From NCBI GenBank assembly GCA_964035575.1, contig OZ037864.1:1302001-1366000 (forward strand): a stretch of 64,000 bases of DNA. The letters run 5' to 3'. Position numbers and translations under genes: made by a program. A model generated the notes under the pieces. That model was not told the origin of the DNA. It did no database searches and saw nothing but the letters and a program-made list of their open reading frames with translations. How positions within the stretch are numbered: position 1 is the stretch's first letter; each line of letters begins with the position of its first letter. Positions 33,425-43,300 of this stretch are shown here, one piece after another. This DNA comes from Rhynchopus sp. YZ270_cl-10. Lineage: Eukaryota > Euglenozoa > Diplonemea > Diplonemida > Diplonemidae.

Positions 33425-34018
33425 CAGGGTTCTCGCAATCTTCAACACTTTTGAAAACGTTGAAGATTATAAGGATTTTTTTCCACCCCAAAAAACTTTT
33501 TTTTACAAGACCTTCCGAGCAGGGTTGTTTCTAGGATCTCGTTTTTTTTTTCTCGGGGGGGTCAATTTTTTTCGCCGGAAAAAATGGGTTTTCAGGTGTT
33601 TTTGGGTGTATTCCGAGCTTTCTCGACGACGCCTCGATCTCATCGAGAAAACCCCATACCCCAAGACTCAGAATATCATGGTGGTATGTAGCTTCTGTGA
33701 GGGTATGAAACAGGGAAAGAAACGGTGTCCATGGCACCCAAAGGTTCCTGGCGAAGCCACGGTACGCAACATTTCTAAAATTGCGCTTAAAATTGCACTA
33801 TTTTACAGCCAAACTATGTCATGGGAAGGGTGTGATGTAAGCTTGCGCCGCAGGCGAGGAGATGGGTGTCAGGTGAGAGAGGGTGGGAAGATGAGTGAAA
33901 AATTTACCCCAAAAAAATTTTTTTTGTGAAGATTTTTAAGTTAAAAATCTTCAACAGTTTTTTCCATATTTTTTATTTGAAGATTTTTAGACTAAAAATC
34001 TTCAGTGCGAGAACCCTG
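33425..34018. mobile_element. non-autonomous hAT element (594 bp) just upstream of a gene
   Basis: Ends CAGGGTTCTCGCA (33425-33437) and its complement (34006-34018) are perfect 13-bp inverted repeats of the CAGGG type. Target copies TTCTCAAC (33417-33424) and CTCTCAAC (34019-34026) match at seven of eight bases. Inside, inverted AAGATTTTTA-type repeats lie near the right end. A short frame contains CSFCEGMKQGKKRCPWHP, a possible zinc-binding remnant. The element ends 90 bp before the next start codon and 39 bp before the pyrimidine tract and AG (34065) of that gene. Confidence 0.8.
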
Positions 34019-34108
34019 CTCTCAACCACAAATATTCCACACAGATTACTTTTTTTTCCTAACAGCACAACACCCCCCCAAAACCCCCTTCTCTTTCTCC
34101 AAACCTCT

Positions 34109-35515
34109 ATGTCAGGGAACGTTGTCATGTCCACCCAGCAGATTCCCCAGCCCGTTGTTAACCAAGCTCAGGTCTCGAATGAGAGCGATGGCCTTACAAA
34201 AGAGGTTCGCGGTCTGATGAAGAGCCAACGCCGTGTTCGCGGGGTTATCACTAATGTCGGGGATGGACGGTGTGTCATTCACTCTGAGTTTGGGATATTC
34301 CCTTTTGACCGCCGTTCTGTTAAGGTCAACAAAAACCATCCACAGCGGTCTCCACAGAAGGGCGATCCATGCGAATTCCGCCTTACCGAACAAAAACCTG
34401 TTTTCGCTGTCTCCATACGCGTTTCTGTTCCTCGCACAATGGACCCAGACGCGATGCGGGTCTGTTACACCATGCTGGAGCAGGCCTGCGGAGGGATCAC
34501 CCCTCTCGTCTACCAAGTAGAAGGGGCGACGACACGGCACGCTGTGTGCATCATCTACCTTTCTGCTCGGATAGTGGACACCTTCTCGGAGCATGCGAGG
34601 GATTTGGTTGCAGCGTTTCCTGGAATGCTTCAGGACAATGAGGCCACGCTGTCGCCAGCGCTGCAGTCGTACACCTACATTGTGCAGGACCCATTGGAGA
34701 GATCGTTGCTGCAGGCACTGCCTCATGTAGTATCGTTGTTGCACGCTCTTCCGGCGCATTTTACGCAGGCAGTCATCCAAGGAATTCGTCTCCGCTGCGA
34801 AGCCCTCATGGCACAACACCAAAGCAACAAAGGGGAACCCACCGAAGGCGGTGAACCAGACTCTCTCCTTGAGTACACCTCACTCTGCAACTGCCTTGGG
34901 GGTACTATGGCGGAGGCGCTTGGTCTCATCTTTTCCGCGCAAATGAGTGGCCCAGAAGGAAAAGGTGACGCAACACCCCTCGACTCAGCGCTGGCAAGAC
35001 ATACCGGCATCTTTTTGATGAAATGCCATAGTGTGCGTATGCAGTATGTTGGGGGCCTAAGCAGTGGTGCGAGATGGCCAAAGGAGCTGAAGAAGACGTT
35101 GCAAGGGGAGGGGATGACGGATGAGGAAGGGAATCTGTTGGTGCTGCGTACCATGATTGATGACGCGATTTCGCATGCAAGCAAGGCGGTGGCGTATTTG
35201 GTTGCGTTGTCCCAGCTGAAGTCGGGGCTCCACCCTTTCAAATTCACTGCCGTGCAGGTTACTTTGGCTCTAGCACAGATCAGCATTCTGTGGGGAACTG
35301 CTTCAGTCATGAACCGTGGTTCCAGCATCGGGCGTGAAGCCTGTGCAAAACTGATGGCACTCCGCACCCCGCAAGAAGCTGTCTCCAACCTCCTCCTTGC
35401 AACCCAAACCCTCCGTGTGTCCATCGCCCCGACCGACACCTGCGGCCCCTCCGTTTTGTCGCACATCAACCAAACCGAGGCAGCGCTCCTTCCCCTTCAG
35501 TCGTTTGGGATCTAA
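34109..35515 (+). CDS. cold-shock-like OB fold fused to a squalene/phytoene-synthase-fold pseudoenzyme
   Basis: Encodes 468 residues. Residues about 44-106 (RGVITNVGDGRCVIHSEFGI to FAVSIRV) resemble a cold-shock/OB domain. From about 115 to 425 the sequence follows squalene synthase helix by helix. RVCYTMLEQ matches the N-terminal CYxxL block. HAVCIIYLSARIVDTF matches NAVCIFYLVLRALDT. ARHTGIFLMKCHSVR matches NSMGLFLQKTNIIR, and MIDDAISHASKAVAYLVAL matches ITNALHHIPDVITYLSRL. A FTAVQVTLALAQI block follows. Both Mg-diphosphate motifs are altered: DTFSEH (about 157) replaces DTLEDD, and MQYVGG (about 311) replaces DYLED. No C-terminal membrane anchor is present. Catalysis is therefore unlikely; a structural, lipid-binding or RNA-binding role is more probable. 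It starts at the first ATG after CCTAACAG. Confidence 0.78.
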   Translation: MSGNVVMSTQQIPQPVVNQAQVSNESDGLTKEVRGLMKSQRRVRGVITNVGDGRCVIHSEFGIFPFDRRSVKVNKNHPQRSPQKGDPCEFRLTEQKPVFAVSIRVSVPRTMDPDAMRVCYTMLEQACGGITPLVYQVEGATTRHAVCIIYLSARIVDTFSEHARDLVAAFPGMLQDNEATLSPALQSYTYIVQDPLERSLLQALPHVVSLLHALPAHFTQAVIQGIRLRCEALMAQHQSNKGEPTEGGEPDSLLEYTSLCNCLGGTMAEALGLIFSAQMSGPEGKGDATPLDSALARHTGIFLMKCHSVRMQYVGGLSSGARWPKELKKTLQGEGMTDEEGNLLVLRTMIDDAISHASKAVAYLVALSQLKSGLHPFKFTAVQVTLALAQISILWGTASVMNRGSSIGREACAKLMALRTPQEAVSNLLLATQTLRVSIAPTDTCGPSVLSHINQTEAALLPLQSFGI

Positions 35516-35916
35516 AACAATATATCGAAATTGTCAAATTTGAAAGAGAGAGAGAGAAAAAATAAGAGAGTCAAAAAGAGAATGAAAATATGGGAAAATG
35601 CTTTGTTTTTGGTACTTTCATACGGAGCTGGCATCGTACGGAGGTTGCCTAACTGCACCCCCCTTTTCTACCAAAAAAACCCGAAATATTCAAGAAAAAA
35701 ACTGTCGGCAAGTAAATAATCTGTAAACCCACCCTCATCATGCCAGATAGACCCATAACCCCCATAACTACCCCCCCATTTTTTCCCCCTCCGCTTTTCC
35801 CCCATTTTTTTTTTTTTTTTTTGTTTATTTTTTTATCCAGCCAATCCTAGCGCTTCATGTTACTTACAATCGACTTGAGGGGGGGGTTTTTTTTTTGGGA
35901 TGAGGTGTGCTTTGTT

Positions 35917-35975
35917 TTAGGTATACTGTCACGAGAGTGCTTTGTATTTCAAGCCACGGTTGTTTTTTTTATTGT
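35917..35975 (+). repeat. dispersed module, subtype A
   Basis: GGTATACTGTCACGAGAGTG and CTTTGTATTTCAAGCCACG, followed by a T-run. A subtype-C copy lies nearby at 36338-36360. Confidence 0.6.
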
Positions 35976-36392
35976 GTACCTCTTCAAAGTTTGGGTACAT
36001 TTAGTGCACCCTATTATACCTTCTATTCAGTAGAATAGTTAGTATATGAAACAATTATTGTGCACTTCTTCCCTATTGTCCTTTTATGAAACCAATTCAT
36101 CAAGTCAGAATGGTTGCGGAAAAGAACTATTTCTTCTTTTTTTTTTCGCTCCTCAAAAAAGGTTGCTTTTATTTCTGCGTTGTGGGTGTGTCCCCCTCAT
36201 CTCAAATTTCTTTTTGTGTGTGATTTTTATTTCGTGGCAATTTTTTTTTTTTTTTTCAAATGTTTTCCAAACTCACTTCTACGGTCTCGCATTCACCCGG
36301 ACCAAAGTTTTCCTCTTGGTTTTCCTTTTTGTTTTTTGGTGACTAAGCGAAGCTTGGGACCATAGATTTTTTTTTTTTTTTTTTTGGTAAAT

Positions 36393-36507
36393 GATGTGTT
36401 CCGGGGTATGAGATTTCACACTTTTCATATAGTATATGCCATGTTTTTTGTGAAGAGTTGTGAATTGAAATGAAAAGTTGTGTTTTCAGATACCCCGGAA
36501 CACACCC
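36393..36507 (+). mobile_element. MITE family Q, copy 1
   Basis: The left end reads GTGTTCCGGGGTAT and the right end ATACCCCGGAACACAC. It shares the interior TATATGCCATGTTTTT and GAAGAGTTGTGAATTGAAAT with copy 2 at 38718-38840, in the same orientation. About 115 bp, non-coding. Confidence 0.75.
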
Positions 36508-37297
36508 AGTAAGGGTCAACAAACTTTTTATCAAAGAATAAAAGTTTGTTCACCTGAACTTTTTTTTTCAAGCCCCCCTCCCCTTCTCCTCCTCTTCCTC
36601 CTCCTCCCCCTCCCCCCTTTCCCAATTATGTCCAAATGATTATGTTCTAGATGGAGATGGGGGGGAAAATATGCTTTCTACCCTCCTATTCTCGTTGCCT
36701 ACCCAGATCCCCTTCCCTTCCCCTTCCCCTTCCCCTTCCCCCGGCTCTATCGGCTCACACACTGAAGGGGAAGAGATACGTGTAGGCCTTGTTTGTCCCC
36801 TTCGGTCTCCCCCATCTCGACACACTACCTTGCTCCCCTTTAATGAACGGGGCCTTTTGCGTTTCCAATACATATCTTTGTTGTCTGCACGACCAAAAAG
36901 AATGACGGAAAAATGTTTGGGTATATTTCTAGTGCAGAGTCTAGCATTCGATACACAATGAATTTTTTTTTAAAAAAGAAGAAAACAACTGACACCGCAG
37001 GCTTTTAGCATGTGTTTAAGGAAAGAAAGAAAAAGGGGGGAGTGAGAATGCCCCGCTAAATCAAGATTTATCAACGCAAAATAAAATCCTGAAAAAAAGG
37101 TGATATTATTGACATTGTCAATAGGGAGGAATAGAGCCTCTCTCGTCAAGCTTTTTTTTTTTTTTAAAAAATTCTGATCCTAAGGTCCTTACCGAAGTAG
37201 GGAGTTTTAGGTAATGTGTTGAAAGAACACACGATGCATAAGCTTGTATTTTTGCTGCCCACCACAATGCTGTAAAAAAGACCTGTTCTCTTCTTGA

Positions 37298-37345
37298 AAG
37301 ATGTGTGTACACGCGAGGCACATTCATAGTACAAGGTTTCTTCTT
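37298..37345 (+). repeat. dispersed module, subtype D
   Basis: AAAGATGTGTGTACACGCGA then GGCACATTCATAGTACAAGG and a T-rich end. Confidence 0.55.
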
Positions 37346-37750
37346 TTGATGTGCCTCGAGTGAGTCATACGTCATTTTAGTTTTAATTGAATGCTAGAGC
37401 ACTACCCACTGATACACATAAAATGGGGCAGGGTGTGTGTTTTGGGGTAAGGTGGGGCCTTTTTTTTGCGACTGTCTCTAAATCCACTACTGTTACTGGA
37501 GAAAAAAAAGGGTGTCATTCATATGGACTGTTTGCCCCGATAATGGACCTGATTTCGCATACATGCAAAAAAAAAACTGACGTGGGGTGGGCAAGCTGTA
37601 CTGTTCCCGCCTCAGCTCTCTGAGTAATATGCGAGCCTCAACGGCTGTTTTCTTTTTTGCAAATGTCATCATGGTTCAAAAGCTTCTGTCTATTTACTTT
37701 ATATTTCCTATTTTCCTATTTTGATTTTATTTTATTTTTTCATGTTGGGC

Positions 37751-37906
37751 ACAATACGACGAAGCCGACTACCTGAAAATAGGCATGTCTGGAAAATCTA
37801 TCTATAGGCGTGGCTGAGGCGTACTAATACTTACAATCGCACCTCAGCCACGCCTGTCTGTACTATCAGGCCTTAGCGAGGTGGATTCGGCCTCGTTGCA
37901 TTGTAT
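37751..37906 (+). mobile_element. MITE family P, copy 1
   Basis: About 156 bp with imperfect inverted ends (ACAATACGACGAAGCCGACT and its mirror GGCCTCGTTGCATTGTAT) and an inner inverted pair around GGCGTGGCTGAGG. It matches copy 2 at 60116-60279 in reverse orientation along its whole length. Confidence 0.8.
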
Positions 37907-38089
37907 AATGTTATTGCTCGTTTTGTATTCTTGTTACCCTTTATAAATGTGATAAAAACCGGTAAATTACGAAAAAGATATGCGAAAAAAAGCGCCAAAT
38001 TTCTTTTTTTTTTCTTCTAATTTTTCTACCATATTGAATCATGCTCGGTGGTCTGTCCAGTTGGCGGGCCATTCGAGTTTTTATATTAT

Positions 38090-38500
38090 TTCCAGATGTG
38101 CACATGCGGGCCTTATTTCCGTGAAGCACACTAATGTCTATACCTTATGTGACCAAGCCTTGGCTTAACCTCATCTTTCCCCACCACCAATTCACCCCCT
38201 TCTTTTACCACTTTTGTCATTAACCCTCTTTTTGTTAAGGTGATTAGGCTGAGGTTCATCTTAAAAAAAACTTTTCTTTTTTGCTTCGTCTCACCTTTGC
38301 GCCAAGAGAAGGTACAATACCTCTCAATTGCATCAAAATAATGATTTTTTTTTGTACAGTTTTATTAAAGTAGTTGGGCTGAATCTACTAGTGTAGCTGG
38401 CTCCCGGTATTTATGTGAAAAAAAAAAAAAATATTTCGGAATCATTTTTGTTTGTTTTATTTAGTTTTAGACTCAGCATAATAGGCTTAGGATCATCTTG
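38090..38500 (+). repeat. group of D- and C-type modules
   Basis: D-like GATGTGCACATGCGGGCC near 38095. C copies lie near 38145-38190 (TGTGACCAAGCCTTGGCTTA), 38235-38280 (GTGATTAGGCTGAGGTTCAT) and 38468-38500 (ATAGGCTTAGGATCATCTTG). Confidence 0.5.
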
Positions 38501-38717
38501 TTTTTTTTGTTTCTTTAAGTTGCGACGATTGCCTATGGTCCACTCCATTTTTCTTTCAAAAAAAAAAATTTTTTTTTTTTTTTGTATTCATTTGCCACAC
38601 AGAAGTCTTCATATGGGGTGCACACTTTTTTTTGTCAAATCCGCTGGTTCATTTAGAGCTGCTAACGTTTGACACAACAAGAAGGATGCTACGCTTTTTG
38701 AGGCAAATACGGTGCGT

Positions 38718-38840
38718 GGTGTGTTCCGGGTAGGACTTCACAACTCTTCACAGCTTTTCATAACATAGTATATGCCATGTTTTTGGAAGAGTTGTGAATT
38801 GAAATGAAAATTTGCATTTTCCGATACCCCGGAACACACC
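38718..38840 (+). mobile_element. MITE family Q, copy 2
   Basis: Inverted ends GGTGTGTTCCGGG and CCCCGGAACACACC, with the same interior as copy 1 (TATATGCCATGTTTTT, GAAGAGTTGTGAATTGAAAT). A separate short palindrome GGACTCCAAATATCTGGAGTCC-like lies just downstream at about 38930-38943. Confidence 0.75.
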
Positions 38841-39407
38841 AGTACTCCAGACAACTTGTGTCCAAATAAGTTTGGCGGATTTTGGGATTTTTGGTAATTT
38901 GGCGATTTTTTTTTTTTTTTGGACTCCAAATATCTGGAGTCCAAACTGTACCCTGCATTGAATTAGAGCGAGCGCTGGTACGCAATTCACTAGCAGACAC
39001 TTACCGTTTTTTTTTTTTATACTGTTATCTTACAAAACGGTTTTTTTTCTTCTTTCCTTTCGAATGCTACATACAGTGCCGGCTCTGAGGTTCCGTTGTT
39101 TAAGAATTTATTTCTTAATTGGGTAATCTCAGAGAGCACTCCAAGTTTGTTTTTTTTTTATTTTGCGGGGCATATGTTTGTATACAGCGCAAAAGGAGAA
39201 GGAGGAGGAGCTCTCTTTGTGGTTGCAAAAACTTATTTCTTTCAGCGGGCAACGACGCGCAGTGATGCCCCACATGTTATAAAGTTTTTGTAAAGCAAAA
39301 CAAACAAAAGAAAAATTTTTTCTCATTTTTGAATAGTTCGATATTTTTTTGTTATTTTGTTCTGGAAAAAAAAAACTGTACGTGTCTTCCTATATTTTTT
39401 TTCCGGG

Positions 39408-39690
39408 GTTCGATAACCCGCGGAGTGTCGTGCCTGCGTCTCAGAGACGTTTTGCACAATGTCACCTTCACTTTTTTTTTCCCTCTATTTTTTCCCCCCA
39501 ATACATTCCTCTCATTTGCCCAATTCTCTCCCATTTCCCCCCTTTTTTTTCTTTTTTTTTTTTTCTGAACAAAAATGGAGTTTGATGCTGTAGTTCAGTG
39601 AAGTGTGCATCTTTTAAACTTCTTGTTGTTCTTCTTTAAAGATGTCTGTGTACGAGAGGCACATTCATCTTTCTAGACTTTTTTTTTTTT
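39408..39690 (+). repeat. dispersed modules B and D
   Basis: B at 39408-39480 (GGTTCGATAACCCGCGGAGT, then CTGCGTCTCAGAGACGTTTT). D at 39638-39690 (GATGTCTGTGTACGAGAGGC, then ACATTCATCTTTC). Confidence 0.6.
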
Positions 39691-40199
39691 TTTTGAACGA
39701 TGTGTTGCATTGTGCACTCATTATTTCAAAGCTTCTTTTGTTTCCCACCTGGTCTTAGTCACCCTCGAGTAACTTTTGTATTTTTTTGGGTGATTCATCG
39801 GCGAATATGCCACAGAAAAGCCCAGAAAACGGAGTTTTGTCTCGAATATTGTTTTTCGCTTTACCGCAACCCCTCACCGTTCCCTCACCACCTTCCCACC
39901 CCACCCACTCCACTTTTTTTTTTTTAAAGCGTTGCGCGCTTTTGGGCACCGAGGTAAGATCTGGTCCACAAAAAACCCCCCTGGACAAAAAAAAGAAGGT
40001 CGTTTTATTGCGGCATTTTTTATTATCTCGTAAAAAGTGTCCCCACCCACCCACCCATTCCTCCCCCAGCCCCCCACCCTTTTTTTTTTTTTGCCACACA
40101 CCCTTTTATAATGTATTTTTTTGATTCTTTATGTTTTCACACACCCCACACACTCAAATGCGTCGAATCCCAGCGTGTTCCCCGCACAATAAAAAAAAA

Positions 40200-40255
40200 A
40201 AAATAGTGGAGTCCATCCTCGGGTGTCTACACTAATACTTTTCAAAAGAAGAAAA
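40200..40255 (+). repeat. dispersed module, subtype E
   Basis: ATAGTGGAGTCCATCCTCGG then GTCTACACTAATAC; a close match to 45305-45355. Confidence 0.6.
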
Positions 40256-40689
40256 ATGGTAGGTGGAAAAAAAATGATGTGTGCATGTACGAGAGTGGCA
40301 TTCTTGAAGGCGTTTTTTAGTTAAGGGTACTACAAGTAAAAAATGTTGTTTCGTTGTCGTGCGTGCGAACTGATTTTTTTTTGCGATTCTGTTTGTTGCA
40401 CGGTTAAATGCGGAATCGTTTTTTACACAAAGTGTCCTTTTCTCTCGCTCTTTTTCTCATTCCTCATTTCCCGGGAAGCCCCCCAAAAAAAAAATCAAAA
40501 GGAAAATAAGCTAAAAAGGCGTGTATATTTTGGCGTCAACACAACACTATTCCAATCGTTCTTCAAAAAAAAGAAAATCCACGAAACGCGAGATAGGGAG
40601 GTGACGGCTGCGTGGAGATCACACGGAAAAAAAGCAAGGTGACTACACGAAGTATCAATTTATCAAAATAAAAAAAAAAAAATAAAAAA

Positions 40690-41045
40690 AAAACAGTGGG
40701 AGATTGCACAACTGTGGCAACACAACCGAGGCAACTACACTTACTCCAACAATTTATCAAAATAAAATGAAGAATTTGGTCTTGTGTTAAGTGGTGCCTC
40801 CTCTTGCAGGCGACTGTTCGTTACTTTACCGCAATAAAACCTTCCTAGAAAGAAAAAAGCTTTTTGTTTATCTCACCCCTTTGCTGTAAAACTGTGGGTG
40901 GGAAAACGGGAATATAAAAAAAAAACATGTCTTCTTTTTTTCCCGAGATTCCAAAAAAAAACAAAAAAAAAAACTCAGTAGAGATTGCACAACTGTGGCA
41001 ACACAACCGAGGCAAACTACACTACTCCAACAATTTATCAAAAAA
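40690..41045 (+). repeat. direct repeat pair, about 65 bp, 285 bp apart
   Basis: Copies at about 40697-40763 and 40982-41042 share GATTGCACAACTGTGGCAAC, ACAACCGAGGCAA and CTCCAACAATTTATCAAAA. The last part also occurs inside the PP2C intron at 15122-15137. Confidence 0.75.
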
Positions 41046-41649
41046 AAGTTCAGAAGAAGAATTAAGCGAACGAAATACACCGTAGTGTCTCTCCCACTAA
41101 TTTTGAAGTGCTCTTTGGGTTTGAAGAAACTAAAGAAAGAAAGCGTCAGACCCGTAGTGATTGGTTTTTTTTTGTTTTTTCTTCCATAATGTTATTAATA
41201 GCTTCGCTCCGCCACACTCTGTATGGATGAGGTGTGCTGTCTGTTATAAAAAAATGTGGACGTCATCCACAAAGGACCCGCACCGTTATCTGCAGGACGT
41301 GTCCTTTCGAACTATTTTTTTTTTTTTGAAAAGAATTTGTGCTCTAAGTACGAGGCTCTCTTTTAAAGTTAAAGAAAATTCTTCTAGTTTCGAGACGTGG
41401 TTTTGTATCTGTGATGGATGCATCTGTTCCCGTTTTGTTCTTTCCCTTCTTTTCCCCCGATATTTTTCCAAGTCAAATAATAGTAAAATGCGGCGATAGG
41501 TTTAGGCATTCCAAGCTCAGGTCGATTTTTTTGTCATAAAAAAAGGTTAAAAAAAAGTACTCAAAAAAATGCTTTTTTTGAGAATCTTAAAAAATGGGAT
41601 CTTTCAAATACAGATTATGGGGCCGCAAAACAGTACCTCCTTGATTGAA

Positions 41650-41712
41650 TAATGTGCTCTCGCTCTCTCTCTCTCTCTTTTTCTTTTTCTTTTTTTCTCT
41701 CTCTCTCTCACC
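41650..41712. repeat. CT microsatellite
   Basis: Alternating CT with short TTTTCT interruptions. Confidence 0.85.
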
Positions 41713-41937
41713 CCAGGTCAGGCTGGGTGTGAATGTGCTTCCCGCACACAATGTCATTTTGCGTGTGAAATGAGAAGCTGTTGTGGTTTCGATAAAACCC
41801 CCCTCAGGAAATGTTTCAATGTCTGATGTTTGCACCCCTTTCTGGTGCATTGTTTAAGTATGTTGAGATGTGTTTGCGAAAAAGCAAAGCCTTCTTTCTA
41901 TGAAATTCTTATTTTCGAATAAATAGTTGTTTTTTTT

Positions 41938-42003
41938 TTATAACCCGCGGAGTGTCAGTGCCTGCGTCCCAGAGGCGTTTGCACTATCAACTTCACTTTT
42001 TTT
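41938..42003 (+). repeat. dispersed module, subtype B
   Basis: ATAACCCGCGGAGTGTCAGT then GCCTGCGTCCCAGAGGCG and CACTATCAACTTCAC before a T-run. Confidence 0.65.
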
Positions 42004-42115
42004 CTCCCCCCCTCTGCTTTTGTTGAACCGGGCTCGGGTTACATTACCACTTCCAGACTCGCAAACCCCTGCTCGTCCCGCGCCCGTTGTCTTCGAAAAA
42101 AAATTTTGCTGTTAC

Positions 42116-42975
42116 TTGGTGTGACCTTATCAAGGGTAGTGGTATACCTTAGAAGGACCTTAGAAGGACCTTTCTTACACCTTTTTTTTTTGGGGGTGCT
42201 AAAATTATTTTGTGTACATCTTTTTGGTGGTTTTTTGTGGCCAGAAAATTTCCCCAGAAATTTTTCCCCACAAAAAATCAAAAAAAATTTTTTTTGATTT
42301 CGGTGCACCGGAGCCTGTACGTGCTGTGATGGGGTCACTTTGCGCTCAGAAATGAGTATTTTTGACCTAAAATGCATGTGTCAGTTTTTACAGGCCATTT
42401 TCAGGTTCTGTGTGCAAAATATGGTCAGTACTTGACTTCTGAAGGAAAAGTACAAAATGAACGTGGGGCAGTTTGCGTAGATGCGAATTTTACACCCCAT
42501 CATTTGACGGGCGGAGCTCGTGGAACCCAACGAAGAGTGAGAAAAAAGGATACGCCGAAACAATAAAAGTAGCGTACCGTGCGCCTGCGGCGCAAGCTAG
42601 TATCCCACCTTCCCATGACATAGTGTCGCAGGCTATCGCCGTCTCGGAACCCTCCATCGGCCCTTTGGTACTGGGTACTGGGTACTGGGTACTGGGTACT
42701 GGGTACTGGGTACTGGGTACTGGGTACTGGGTACTGGGTACTGGGTACTGGGTACTGGGTACTGGGTACTGGGTACTGGGTACTGGGTACTGGGTACTGG
42801 GTACTGGGTACTGGGTACACAGTTTTTTGATCGAAAACAAGTCCACTCCACCACAGAGAAAGCTCGGGAAAAAGTCACGTTTTCCTTAAGGAAATGCCCT
42901 AAGGAAAACCACCATACCTTAGAAGGACCTTAGAAGGACCTTTTTTACACCTTTTTTTTAGAAAAATCACACCAA
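42116..42975. mobile_element. TIR cassette with 7-bp minisatellite core (860 bp)
   Basis: Short inverted ends TTGGTGTGA (42116-42124) and TCACACCAA (42967-42975) are flanked by GTTAC on both sides, the right copy offset by one base. Inside each end lies the same direct repeat, two tandem CCTTAGAAGGA units followed by TTACACCTTTTTTT (42145-42190 and 42915-42958). The middle holds a TGATGGGGTCACTTT segment, the GCGCCTGCGGCGC motif (42581-42593) and a GGTACTG minisatellite. The end sequence resembles that of the 48.3-kb element. Confidence 0.6.
42667..42818 (+). repeat. GGTACTG minisatellite, about 21.7 copies of 7 bp
   Basis: 152 bp of perfect 7-bp units without visible variants, implying recent expansion. 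Open in several frames only because the unit lacks stops; not coding. Confidence 0.95.
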
Positions 42976-43002
42976 AGTTACTTTCATTTGTTTTTTTTTT
43001 TT

Positions 43003-43300
43003 TCGTACACTGTCACAGAGCGGGCTGTTGTATTTCAAGCCAACTTTGTCGTGTTTCTCCCCCAGGTTTTTTCATCCCCCCACCCCCCACCACCACACCC
43101 AAAGATACACTACACCTTTGTTGCATGTGCCTGCATTCCAGGGTGCCCGCGCATAATCAACTTAGCTTTGTTGGTGCATGTGTCTTGAGACATATTCTAA
43201 AGATGTGTACAATGGACACATGCATTTTTTTTTTTCATTGTTTTTGAAGATGCAGCTTAGGCTCCATCTTACCAACTTCTCTTTTATTGGTGCATCACCA
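43003..43300 (+). repeat. module group A-B-D-C
   Basis: A at 43003-43060 (CGTACACTGTCACAGAGCGG, TTGTATTTCAAGCCAAC). A B-like stretch near 43125-43170 (GTGCCTGCATTCCAGGG, then ATCAACTTAGCTTT). D-like at 43198-43235 and C at 43246-43295 (CAGCTTAGGCTCCATCTTAC). Confidence 0.55.

Noticed and set aside
42667-42818. CRISPR array
   Set aside because: Units are contiguous 7-12 bp tandem repeats without spacers, and the DNA is eukaryotic.
42473-42889. Open frames through the GGTACTG array
   Set aside because: Minisatellite without stops; repetitive peptide with no start context or conserved ends.
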